Assembly (NCBI GenBank): GCA_012514865.1
Contig: JAAYZO010000767.1
Location: 1-6,759, forward strand
DNA length: 6,759 nucleotides
Direction: 5' to 3'
DNA from: Lentisphaerota bacterium
GTDB lineage: Bacteria; Verrucomicrobiota; Lentisphaeria; Oligosphaerales; JAFGRS01
In this document: positions 1-6,483 of the stretch, in pieces
How the letters are laid out: each line of letters starts with the position of its first letter
Position numbering within the stretch: position 1 is the stretch's first letter
The notes under the pieces: generated by a model
Seen by the model: the letters and a program-made list of their open reading frames with translations, nothing else
Databases searched by the model: none
Told to the model about the DNA's origin: nothing
Position numbers and translations under genes: made by a program

Positions 1-177
1 AGGAGCAGGACAAGGATCAGGACAAGGATCAGGACAAGGACGGGGACAAGGAGGGGGACAAGGAGGGAATGGGAGACAAGCAGCAGGACAAGGAGCAGGA
101 CAAGGAGGGGGACAAGGAGGGACAGGGAGACAAGGAGCAGGACAAGGATCACGACAAGGACGGGGACAAGGGGGGGG
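1..177 (+). repeat. Degenerate 12-bp coding repeat encoding XXDK tetrapeptides
   Basis: The unit is close to GACAAGGAGCAG, with variants GACAAGGATCAG and GACAAGGAGGGG. It encodes thirteen DK dipeptides in near-perfect four-residue spacing; two units are lengthened to six residues (EGMGDK and EGQGDK). The coding strand is almost wholly purine. The array begins before the window edge, so its full length is unknown. Confidence 0.85.
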
Positions 178-404
178 AGACGCAGGGACAGGGGGCCGAG
201 CAGGATAAGAACGGGGAGACGCCGGGCGAGGCGCCGACGGCGCAGGCGGGCGACGGCGACGGCCAGGACCAGGAACAGCAGGCCAAGGCGGCGCGTCTTG
301 CCGAGCAGGCCGCCCGTGACATATTGGACAACGAGAAGCGGCAGCGGGACCGGCGTACAGCGGCCGAACAGCGCCGCCTGCAGCCGGTGGACAAGGACTG
401 GTGA
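1..404 (+). CDS. C-terminal fragment of a Bat-operon protein (BatB/BatC type, TPR/VWA) with XXDK repeat tail
   Basis: The reading frame is open to the left edge (first full codon at base 3), so this is the last 133 residues of a longer protein; the ATG at 69 lies inside the repeat and is not a credible start. The first two thirds are a hydrophilic, probably disordered tail of consecutive XXDK tetrapeptides (EQDK, DQDK, DGDK, EGDK), followed by a G/E/Q/D-rich linker. The end is an alpha-helical, Ala/Arg/Glu-rich segment (ARLAEQAARDILDNEKRQRD) that closes with PVDKDW. A charged helix ending in V-(E/D)-K-D-W is, from memory, typical of the TPR-type Bat proteins that precede batD. The stop is six bases before the batD start, so the two genes are probably co-transcribed. 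The domains that would fix the identity (VWA, TPR) lie outside the window; assignment rests on the terminal motif and on the batD-batE context. Confidence 0.6.
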   Translation, partial: EQDKDQDKDQDKDGDKEGDKEGMGDKQQDKEQDKEGDKEGQGDKEQDKDHDKDGDKGGETQGQGAEQDKNGETPGEAPTAQAGDGDGQDQEQQAKAARLAEQAARDILDNEKRQRDRRTAAEQRRLQPVDKDW

Positions 405-410
405 ACCGCG

Positions 411-2354
411 GTGAAGGTGTGCTCTGAGAGTCGTCGCATCGGGCCGTCGACGGCCGCCGTGTTCCGTCGGCGGCGCGGCGCCGCGCCGTGGCTGGTGGCG
501 GTATGCCTGCTGGCCGGCGCCGCGCTGTGGTCGCAGGAGGCCCTGCGGGCCGAGGTCGCCATCGAGTCCCAGGACCTCTTCGTCGGCGAGCCGGCCGTCT
601 TCCAGATCACGGTCAACGCCAGCAACGACATCGCGGCCCCGGACATCACCGCCGCCGCCGCCGACTTCACGGTCGAGGTCCTCGGACCGCGCTCCAACAG
701 CAGCACGCAGGTCTCCATCGTCAATGGCCAGGTCACCCGCAGCGTCCGCCATGAGACCATCCTGGCGTACCGCCTGACGCCCAGACGCGCCGGGCTGCTG
801 CAGATTGCCGCGATGACGGTGCGCGCCGGCGGTCGCGAGGCCATCACCCAGGCCATCCCCGTGCGCGTGCGCCCGGCCGACCAGGGCGCCGCCGCCGAGG
901 GCATGGCCCTGCGCATGGATCTCTCCCGCGACACGGTCACCGTCGGCGAACCAGTCACCGTGACCTGGACCTGGAGCATCTCCAACGAGGTCCGCGGCTT
1001 CGAGTTCGCCCTGCCGCTCTTCGAGCTGCCGGACGTCGACCTCCCCAAGGTCGAGCCGGTGCTCGATCCGCAGCGCCGCGACCGCTATGTCGGCATCCGG
1101 GCGCCGGACGGCCGCCAGCTCGTGGCCCTGCAGACGGCCCGCCGCGGCCCCGCCGGACAGACCATCGACATCGTCTTCAGCCAGGTGCTCATACCCCGCC
1201 AGCCCGGCCAGATCACCCTGCCTGGCAGCACCGTGGTCTGCGAGGTCTTCGCGCCGAATGCCACGCCCGGACGCCGCCGGGGGCCCTTCTCCAACCCGCT
1301 CTTCGACGACCCCTTCATGCGCCAGGGATCCTACCGCCGCGCCGCCGTGGCCTCCAACGCGCCCGTCCTGACCGTCAAGCCCCTCCCCGAAGCCGGCCGA
1401 CCGGCCGACTTCGCCGGCCACGTCGGCGCGTACCGCCTGCGCGTGACGGCCGAGCCGACCGAGGTGAATGTCGGCGATCCGATCACCCTGACCCTCGAAC
1501 TGTCGGGGCCGGAGTTCCTCGAGCCGGTGCCCGGGCCGGACCTTGAGCACCACGAGGACCTCGCCCGCGACTTCCGCATCTCACCCCCCGAGCCGGGCCT
1601 GGTCGAGGACGGCCGTAAGGTCTTCAAGCGCATCCTGCGAGCCCGCCATGCCGACGTCACCCGGATCCCGGCACTGCGGCTGCCCTACTTCGACACCGCT
1701 GCCGAGGCCTACCGTGTGGCCGAGTCGGAGCCCATACCGGTGACCGTCCGGGCGGTCCGCGTCGTCACTGCCATGGATGCGGAGGGCGCCACCGCCACCG
1801 CCTCCGACGCCGGCCGGCGCCTCCAGGCCTGGAGCCGCGGTATCGCCGCCAACTACGAGGACCTCGCCGCCCTGACCGACCAGCACGTCGGCCCGGAGGC
1901 CTGGCTGCACTCGCCCCTCTGGGCTGCGTCCTGGGCCGTGCCGCCCCTGCTCTGGGCCCTGGCCCTGACCGGCGCCACCGCGCACCGGCGCCGCCATGCC
2001 GACCCGGCAGCGCGGCGAGCGCGCCAGGCCGGGGCTCAGGCACGACGCGCCCTGCGCGCCGCGGCGGCGTCCGGCGACGCCGCCCCGACGCGCGTCCTGG
2101 AGGCCCTCCGCGAGTACCTCGGCGCCAAGCTGCGCCTGAGCTCCGGCGCCCTCGTCTTCGGCGATGTCGAGGAGCCCCTGCGCCAGCGCGGCGTGGCCGC
2201 CGACGACCGGCAGGCCCTCAAGGCGCTCTTCACCGCCTGCGAGGCCGGGCGCTATGCCGCCGGCCTCGGCGCCGAGACGACCTCGGCGGCGGAGCTGGCC
2301 GCGTCGGCCCGACGGCTGCTCGAGAGCATGGAGAGGACGCTGAACGGATGCTGA
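411..2354 (+). CDS. batD: BatD-like membrane-anchored protein
   Basis: 647-residue protein of the BatD (oxygen tolerance) family. After an Arg-rich n-region, residues 26-40 form a hydrophobic signal core (PWLVAVCLLAGAALW), with a plausible cleavage after LRA at residue 47. The exported part has beta-rich, Ig-like modules: residues 48 to about 155 open with ESQDLFVGEPAVFQITV, a second runs from about 168 (SRDTVTVGEPVTVTW) and a third from about 345 (AEPTEVNVGDPITLTLEL). The repeated 'VGEP/VGDP' strand entry is characteristic of BatD. One transmembrane helix lies at about 503-525, followed by an Arg-rich stop-transfer and a helical cytoplasmic tail of about 120 residues. The start is GTG with only a weak, distant ribosome binding site (AAGGA at 393-397); GTG at 417 is an alternative. 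Role by family: scaffold between periplasmic and cytoplasmic parts of the Bat/MoxR system; the molecular activity is not known. Confidence 0.85.
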   Translation: MKVCSESRRIGPSTAAVFRRRRGAAPWLVAVCLLAGAALWSQEALRAEVAIESQDLFVGEPAVFQITVNASNDIAAPDITAAAADFTVEVLGPRSNSSTQVSIVNGQVTRSVRHETILAYRLTPRRAGLLQIAAMTVRAGGREAITQAIPVRVRPADQGAAAEGMALRMDLSRDTVTVGEPVTVTWTWSISNEVRGFEFALPLFELPDVDLPKVEPVLDPQRRDRYVGIRAPDGRQLVALQTARRGPAGQTIDIVFSQVLIPRQPGQITLPGSTVVCEVFAPNATPGRRRGPFSNPLFDDPFMRQGSYRRAAVASNAPVLTVKPLPEAGRPADFAGHVGAYRLRVTAEPTEVNVGDPITLTLELSGPEFLEPVPGPDLEHHEDLARDFRISPPEPGLVEDGRKVFKRILRARHADVTRIPALRLPYFDTAAEAYRVAESEPIPVTVRAVRVVTAMDAEGATATASDAGRRLQAWSRGIAANYEDLAALTDQHVGPEAWLHSPLWAASWAVPPLLWALALTGATAHRRRHADPAARRARQAGAQARRALRAAAASGDAAPTRVLEALREYLGAKLRLSSGALVFGDVEEPLRQRGVAADDRQALKALFTACEAGRYAAGLGAETTSAAELAASARRLLESMERTLNGC

Positions 2355-2389
2355 GAGGCCTCACAGCCGAATCACTGGAGCACGCACGC

Positions 2390-2463
2390 AGGTCCACGGC
2401 GCCGCCCGTGGACCTCCCGGGCGCCACCAGCGCCCGCGAAACGACAGACCCGGCGCGCCGGGT
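2390..2463. repeat. Intergenic multi-hairpin element, copy A
   Basis: Three adjacent inverted repeats lie in the gap between batD and batE. Hairpin 1: arms 2391-2399 (GGTCCACGG) and 2406-2414 (CCGTGGACC), loop CGCCGC. Hairpin 2: arms 2418-2424 (CGGGCGC) and 2430-2436 (GCGCCCG), loop CACCA. Hairpin 3: perfect palindrome 2448-2463 (ACCCGGCG then CGCCGGGT). The first two hairpins and the loop of the first match the element at 6484-6618 nearly base for base. No T-tract follows, so it is not a normal intrinsic terminator. A smaller hairpin (GCCCT, loop GAG, AGGGC) lies at 2526-2538. The rest of the 2355-2578 gap shows nothing else recognisable. Confidence 0.8.
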
Positions 2464-2565
2464 ACGCCAGGGCAAGACGCGGCTCATAACGGCGTCACCG
2501 TGTCCCTGCCTGCCTCCGTTCCGGCGCCCTGAGAGGGCATCATCCGTCAGCCCGGGGCAACGCTC

Positions 2566-2573
2566 TGGGAAGA
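2566..2573 (+). promoter_or_regulatory. Ribosome binding site supporting the batE start at 2579
   Basis: TGGGAAGA lies with its GGGAAG core six bases before the ATG at 2579. It favours this start over the in-frame ATG at 2348 (which would translate the hairpin element) and the GTG at 2615. Confidence 0.4.
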
Positions 2574-2578
2574 CCGGC

Positions 2579-3487
2579 ATGACGCCTTGCAGGCTGAAGG
2601 TCTGCGACAGGACCGTGAGCACCCCGCCGCCATGCCTCCTGCGCGCCGCCCCGACGGCGCCCGGCCGTGCCCCGGGCCTGGCCGCCCGCCTGGCCCTGGC
2701 GCTCCTCCTGGCCGGCCTCGGCATGGCCCGCGCCGCCACGCTCGACGAGGGCACCATCAACGACCTCTACAGCGAAGCCAAGGCACTCTGCCGCGAGGCT
2801 ACCGCCCTCGCCGCGAGTGACCCGGATGGCGCCCGGGAACGCTTCGGCAAGGCCGCCCTGCGCCTGGAGCGCATCGTCACCGAGGGCGGCATCCGCAACG
2901 GCCGGCTCTTCTACAACATCGGCAACTGCTACTTCCACACCGAGGACCTCGGCCGCGCCATCCTGAACTACCGCCGCGCCGAGCAGTACACGCCCAACGA
3001 CCCGAACCTGCGCCAGAATCTCGACTACGCCCGCCGGCGGCGCCTCGACCGCATCGAGCTGCCCGAGCGCACCAAGGCACTGAAGACCCTGCTGTTCTTC
3101 CACGACGACCTGACCCAGCGCCAGCGTGCCCTGGGCGCGGCGCTGGCCTGGTCGCTGCTGTGGCTGTGCCTGGCCGGCCGCGTCCTGCGGCGTTCGAACA
3201 CCCTGGCCTGGCTGGCCGGTCTGGGTGCCCTCGTGGCGGTCCTGCTGATGGGCTCGCTGGCGGTGGAGTGGTGGCAGTGGCGGCGGGTACAGCCCGGGGT
3301 GGTGGTCGCCGGCGAGGTCGTCGCCCGCAAGGGCGATGGCGCCAGCTTCGAGCCGGCCTTCACGGCGCCCCTCCACGCCGGCGCCGAGTTCCGCATCCTC
3401 GAGGACCGCGGCGGCTGGATCGAGGTCGCCCTCGACGACGGCCGGCACTGCTGGCTGCCCTCACAGGCCGTGGAGAGAGTACGATGA
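2579..3487 (+). CDS. batE: BatE-like TPR and SH3b membrane protein
   Basis: 302 residues from the chosen start. In order: a signal peptide with hydrophobic core LALALLLAGLG and cleavage likely near residue 52 (MARA/A); a helical region; a TPR repeat at about 108-141 (GRLFYNIGNCYFHTEDLG, then AILNYRRAEQYTPND) with a partial second helix pair; two transmembrane helices at about 184-203 and 209-232; and a C-terminal SH3b-type domain at about 241-300 (EFRILEDRGGWIEVALDDG, WLPSQAVERV). This order, TPR - two TM - SH3b, is the BatE architecture. It is thought to act with the other Bat proteins in the envelope. The frame is open back to an ATG at 2348 overlapping batD, but that 77-residue extension is low-complexity, runs through the hairpin element and would bury the signal peptide, so the later start is preferred. 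GTG at 2615 would give a shorter, equally plausible signal peptide. The stop overlaps the next gene by four bases. Confidence 0.8.
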   Translation: MTPCRLKVCDRTVSTPPPCLLRAAPTAPGRAPGLAARLALALLLAGLGMARAATLDEGTINDLYSEAKALCREATALAASDPDGARERFGKAALRLERIVTEGGIRNGRLFYNIGNCYFHTEDLGRAILNYRRAEQYTPNDPNLRQNLDYARRRRLDRIELPERTKALKTLLFFHDDLTQRQRALGAALAWSLLWLCLAGRVLRRSNTLAWLAGLGALVAVLLMGSLAVEWWQWRRVQPGVVVAGEVVARKGDGASFEPAFTAPLHAGAEFRILEDRGGWIEVALDDGRHCWLPSQAVERVR

Positions 3488-4812
3488 GCCACACCGGAAC
3501 GCCCCGCCGGCCCGACATCCTGGTGATCCACACCGATCAGCAGTCGGCCACGGCCCTGAGCTGCGCCGGCAGCCGCGACCTGCGCACACCCGGCCTGGAC
3601 CGCCTGGCCAGCCAGGGCGTGCGCTTCGAGGCGGCCTACTGCACCCAGCCGCTGTGCACGCCCTCGCGCGCCAGCATGGCCACCGGCCTCATGCCCCACG
3701 AGTGCGGCTGCGTCCGCAATGGCGTCGGCATCACCGAGGGCCTCCGCCCGCAGGGCTACGGGCGGATCCTGGCCGAGGCCGGCTACCAGTGCTTCTACGG
3801 CGGTAAGTGGCATGTCCCCGAGATCGCCATGCCGGCGGCCAACGACCATGGCTTCCAGGTCATCTGCGGCTTCAACGACGCCCAGCTCGCCGATGCCGCC
3901 ATCGGCTGCCTGGCACGCCTGGCGGCGCAGGGCCCGTCCGAGCGGGCGCCCTTCCTCATGGTGGCCAGCTTCGACAACCCGCACAACATCTGCGAGTGGG
4001 GCCGCGCCATGCCCCTGCCCTGGGGCGGCATCGGCGAGCCGCCGAAGACCGCCGACTGCCCGAACCTCCCGGCGAATTTCGCGCCGGCGCCCTTCGAGCC
4101 GGAGGTCATCCGCCTCGAGCAGGCCGCGCACTGGGGCATCTACCCATACCGCGAACGCAGCCCGGAAGACTGGCGGCAGTTGCGCTGGGCCTACAGCCGA
4201 CTCGTCGAGAAGGTCGACGCCGATATCCGACGCATCCTCGAGGCCCTCGAGACCCGCGGCCTCGCCGAGAATACCGTGGTGATCTTCTGCAGCGACCACG
4301 GCGATGGCCAGGGCGCCCACCAGTGGAATCAGAAGAGCGTCCTGTTCGAGGAGTCGATTCGCGTGCCGCTCCTCATCCGCGCCCCGGGATGCCGCCCGGG
4401 CGGCATCGACACGTCACACCTGGTCTCGACCGGGCTCGACCTCCTGCCGACCCTCTGCGACTACGCCGGGGTGCCGGTCCCGGCCGGCCGGCGCGGGCTC
4501 TCGCTCCGGCCCCTGGTCAGCGCCGACGCCGCCCCGCCCGCGGCCTGGCGTACGGCCCTCTGCGTCGAGACGCGCTTCGACGGCGACCGCGGCTACCAGA
4601 GCACCGGGCGGGCCCTGCGCACAGGACGGCACAAGTACACCGTCTACGACCGCGGACGCTACCGCGAGCAGCTCGTCGACCTCGTCGACGACCCCGGCGA
4701 AATGACCAACCTCGCCGTCGAGAGCTGCTTCGGCGACCTCCTCAACGACTGCCGCCGCAAGCTCGCCCGCGAGCTGCGCGCCACCCAGGACCCCTTCCGC
4801 GTCCCGGCGTAG
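3484..4812 (+). CDS. Type I (formylglycine-dependent) sulfatase
   Basis: 442-residue S1-type sulfatase that would hydrolyse a sulfate ester, releasing inorganic sulfate. Catalytic signature C-T-P-S-R at 58-62: Cys58 is the residue a maturase converts to formylglycine. Other alkaline-phosphatase-superfamily sites are visible: Asp18-Gln19 in HTDQQ (metal), Lys108 and His110 in GGKWH, His167 in SFDNPHN, Asp271-His272 in CSDHGDG (metal), and Lys284 in QWNQKS. The C-terminal subdomain includes the usual LVDLVDDPGEMTNLA. There is no signal peptide or lipobox, so a cytoplasmic location and an imported substrate are likely; this also means the maturase must act inside the cell. ATG at 3484 has GGAGAG at 3472-3477 and overlaps the batE stop as ATGA, which suggests translational coupling. 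The frame runs upstream to 3160 but that part is a shadow of batE. The substrate cannot be read from sequence; the HTDQQ opening is shared with many carbohydrate sulfatases. Confidence 0.92.
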   Translation: MSHTGTPRRPDILVIHTDQQSATALSCAGSRDLRTPGLDRLASQGVRFEAAYCTQPLCTPSRASMATGLMPHECGCVRNGVGITEGLRPQGYGRILAEAGYQCFYGGKWHVPEIAMPAANDHGFQVICGFNDAQLADAAIGCLARLAAQGPSERAPFLMVASFDNPHNICEWGRAMPLPWGGIGEPPKTADCPNLPANFAPAPFEPEVIRLEQAAHWGIYPYRERSPEDWRQLRWAYSRLVEKVDADIRRILEALETRGLAENTVVIFCSDHGDGQGAHQWNQKSVLFEESIRVPLLIRAPGCRPGGIDTSHLVSTGLDLLPTLCDYAGVPVPAGRRGLSLRPLVSADAAPPAAWRTALCVETRFDGDRGYQSTGRALRTGRHKYTVYDRGRYREQLVDLVDDPGEMTNLAVESCFGDLLNDCRRKLARELRATQDPFRVPA

Positions 4813-4847
4813 AAAAAGAACCGCCGCCGCGAAACCGCGGCGGCGGT
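4812..4847 (-). terminator. Intrinsic terminator of the minus-strand isomerase-like gene
   Basis: Perfect 12-bp GC stem: 4820-4831 (ACCGCCGCCGCG) pairs with 4836-4847, four-base loop. Read on the minus strand the stem is followed at once by TTCTTTTTC (4812-4820 complement), as in a Rho-independent terminator, and it begins 28 bases after that gene's stop. On the plus strand no T-tract follows, although the hairpin abuts the sulfatase stop and may stabilise that transcript's 3' end. Confidence 0.85.
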
Positions 4848-4874
4848 GGCAGTGACTACGCCCGGCGCGGGGCG

Positions 4875-6257
4875 TTACAGGGCGATGCAGTCGATGCCGA
4901 CCTGCTCGCAGAAGGCGATGATGTCCTCGTAGAGGCCCTCGCCGTAGCCGAGGACGCCGTACTCGTTGTTCCAGGCCTCGATCATGTCCTCGACATCGCA
5001 GTGGACCGTCCCGAAGGCATGCGGCCAGAAGGGAATCTGGCACTCCTCGCGGCGGCTCCGGATGATGGCCGGATCCGGCTCGAAGACGGTGCAGCGCGCC
5101 ACGACCATCTCGAACTCGCCGTCGTAGCGCCCGAGGCGGGCCAGGACGCCCTCGCCGGCCTTGCACACCAGCTCGACCGAGATGCCGCCGGCGCCGCCCT
5201 CGGTGGGGATGCCATGCTGGGCAAAGCCGGCCGGGCCGACCTTGCCGGCCAGGCCGGGCGGGCAGGCGCCGTCGCCGATGATCTTGATCTCGTTGCGGCG
5301 CTTGTCAATGTGCTGCAGGTCGCCGTAGTAGACCGGGTCGGTGCTCAGGTCGCTCAGGAGCTTCACGGTCATGGCGGTGTTGAAGTCGCTGAGGGTGGAG
5401 GTGCCGACGCCGGCCTGGAGCATCATGCTCTGGGCGAAGCAGGAGGCGCAGTAGTCGTCGCCGAGGCCGGGGAACGACTGGATGGTGTAGAAATCGAAGC
5501 CCTCCTTGGCGATGATCGCTTTGAGGGCCAGGTAGAGCCGCACCGAGCGGTTGCTGAGGTCATCCGACGGCACCGGCACGCGGAAGTACGGCTGCATCTC
5601 ACGACGCGTCCGCGCCACCTCGTCGGCGCTGAAGGACTCGGCGATGCGAACCAGCTCGGTGGTGTCGCGCGAGTCGATGTCGACGCCGAAGACGCGCATC
5701 CACTGCGACGGGTCGGCGACGCCGCAGGTCTGGCCCATGCCACGGCCGCCGAAGGCGCCGATGGTGCTCATGTTCAGGCGGTTCTTCAGAGCCGCACCGC
5801 GACAGTACGAGACGATGCGGCCGACATCGACCGGGTCATCCCAGGAGCCGTAGACGAAGCGGTGCTCCAGGCCGATCTCCTTGAGGGCGCCGTGCATGAC
5901 CAGCCCGCCGACCGGGCGCCAGCCCTGCGAGCCGGGGTTGGTCCAGATGGCGATGCCCTTGCCACTGCCGGCGAAGTCGCGCAGGGCCCCGATCAGGTGC
6001 GCCGCCCAGACCCAGGTGCCGCTGAAGAGCACCACCGCGTCGATGTCGTCGCGCCGCTTGAACGCCCCGAAGCAGGCCCGGGCCTCGGCCTTGCTCGCCA
6101 CCACCAGGTCGTACTCCACCAGCTCGACGCCGGCCTGACGCAACGCCTGCTTGGCGTTCGCCACCAGGGCATCGTCGATGAAGGGCGTCCCCATCGGGTC
6201 CTTGAGACCGTCCTTGTGCACCCCGTAAACGATAAAGCCGACCTTGGGAGTCACCAT
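4875..6257 (-). CDS. L-fucose/L-arabinose isomerase family protein with an atypical active site
   Basis: 460-residue protein of the short L-fucose-isomerase-like family. The N-terminal half has the Rossmann-like pattern of this fold (KVGFIVYGVHKDG, AVVLFSGTWVWAAHLIG, GWRPVGGLVMHGALKEIG, FVYGSWDD). The C-terminal half carries FPGLGDDYCASCFAQSMM, a VYYGDLQHID stretch with Asp313, and a final helix GLYEDIIAFCEQVGIDC, matching the family C-terminal domain. Known members interconvert aldose and ketose using a metal held by Glu, Asp and His. From memory of the family, the 'CEGD'-like Glu position here reads TLSD (288-291), and the C-terminal 'NHH' position reads NNEY (430-433), so Asp is kept but Glu and His may not be. 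Activity as a sugar isomerase is therefore uncertain; a divergent substrate or non-catalytic role is possible. Start ATG 6257 is chosen for its well-spaced GAGGAG. The gene is convergent with the sulfatase and monocistronic here. Confidence 0.8.
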   Translation of the reverse strand: MVTPKVGFIVYGVHKDGLKDPMGTPFIDDALVANAKQALRQAGVELVEYDLVVASKAEARACFGAFKRRDDIDAVVLFSGTWVWAAHLIGALRDFAGSGKGIAIWTNPGSQGWRPVGGLVMHGALKEIGLEHRFVYGSWDDPVDVGRIVSYCRGAALKNRLNMSTIGAFGGRGMGQTCGVADPSQWMRVFGVDIDSRDTTELVRIAESFSADEVARTRREMQPYFRVPVPSDDLSNRSVRLYLALKAIIAKEGFDFYTIQSFPGLGDDYCASCFAQSMMLQAGVGTSTLSDFNTAMTVKLLSDLSTDPVYYGDLQHIDKRRNEIKIIGDGACPPGLAGKVGPAGFAQHGIPTEGGAGGISVELVCKAGEGVLARLGRYDGEFEMVVARCTVFEPDPAIIRSRREECQIPFWPHAFGTVHCDVEDMIEAWNNEYGVLGYGEGLYEDIIAFCEQVGIDCIAL

Positions 6258-6263
6258 AGCCAT

Positions 6264-6269
6264 CTCCTC
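6264..6269 (-). promoter_or_regulatory. Ribosome binding site deciding the isomerase-like start
   Basis: On the minus strand GAGGAG lies six bases before the ATG at 6257 (protein begins MVTPKVGFIVYG). The in-frame ATG at 6263 directly touches this site and the in-frame ATG at 6326 has none, so 6257 is the best start. Confidence 0.7.
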
Positions 6270-6332
6270 ATGCTGCCTTGGACTGAGCGGTGCGGACGCC
6301 CCGATCGGCACGCCGACCCGCGACATGGGTAC

Positions 6333-6360
6333 AAGGTAACGGCCGGCCGCGACAGGTCAA
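6333..6360 (-). promoter_or_regulatory. Candidate sigma-70-type promoter of the isomerase-like gene
   Basis: Minus strand: TTGACC (complement of 6355-6360; five of six to the -35 consensus), 16-base spacer, TACCTT (complement of 6333-6338; three of six to the -10 consensus). It would start transcription near 6326, giving a leader of about 70 bases. The -10 match is poor and the genome is GC-rich, so this is tentative. Confidence 0.35.
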
Positions 6361-6418
6361 CCGCCGGCGCCGCCGCGAAGCACCGCCGGACCGCCAGGCA
6401 GGAGCCTGGGGAAGGCAA

Positions 6419-6467
6419 GGGACACCAGGGACAGAAGGGACACCGGGGACAGAAGGGACACCAGGGA
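6419..6467. repeat. 18-bp tandem repeat, about 2.7 copies
   Basis: The unit GGGACACCAGGGACAGAA occurs at 6419-6436, again at 6437-6454 with one A to G change, and as a 13-base partial copy at 6455-6467. It sits between the promoter region of the minus-strand gene and the second hairpin array, in a non-coding stretch. No protein-coding signal supports the frame that reads through it. Confidence 0.85.
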
Positions 6468-6483
6468 ACGGCGCCGTGCAAGT

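Noticed and set aside
149..1048. 299-residue minus-strand open frame
   Set aside because: Antisense of the repeat tail and the batD N-terminus; Ser/Arg-rich low-complexity translation.
2390..2463. Transcription terminator after batD
   Set aside because: No T-tract follows any of the stems, and the related copy lies between divergent gene starts, so a dispersed repeat is a better explanation.
2540..3448. 302-residue minus-strand open frame
   Set aside because: Antisense shadow of batE; no start context or family motif.
3025..4320. 431-residue minus-strand open frame
   Set aside because: Antisense to batE and the sulfatase, both of which have recognisable family motifs; no domain pattern in the translation.
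6258..6326. Longer N-terminus of the isomerase-like protein starting at 6326
   Set aside because: No ribosome binding site at 6326, the extra residues are not family-like, and a well-spaced GAGGAG precedes the ATG at 6257.
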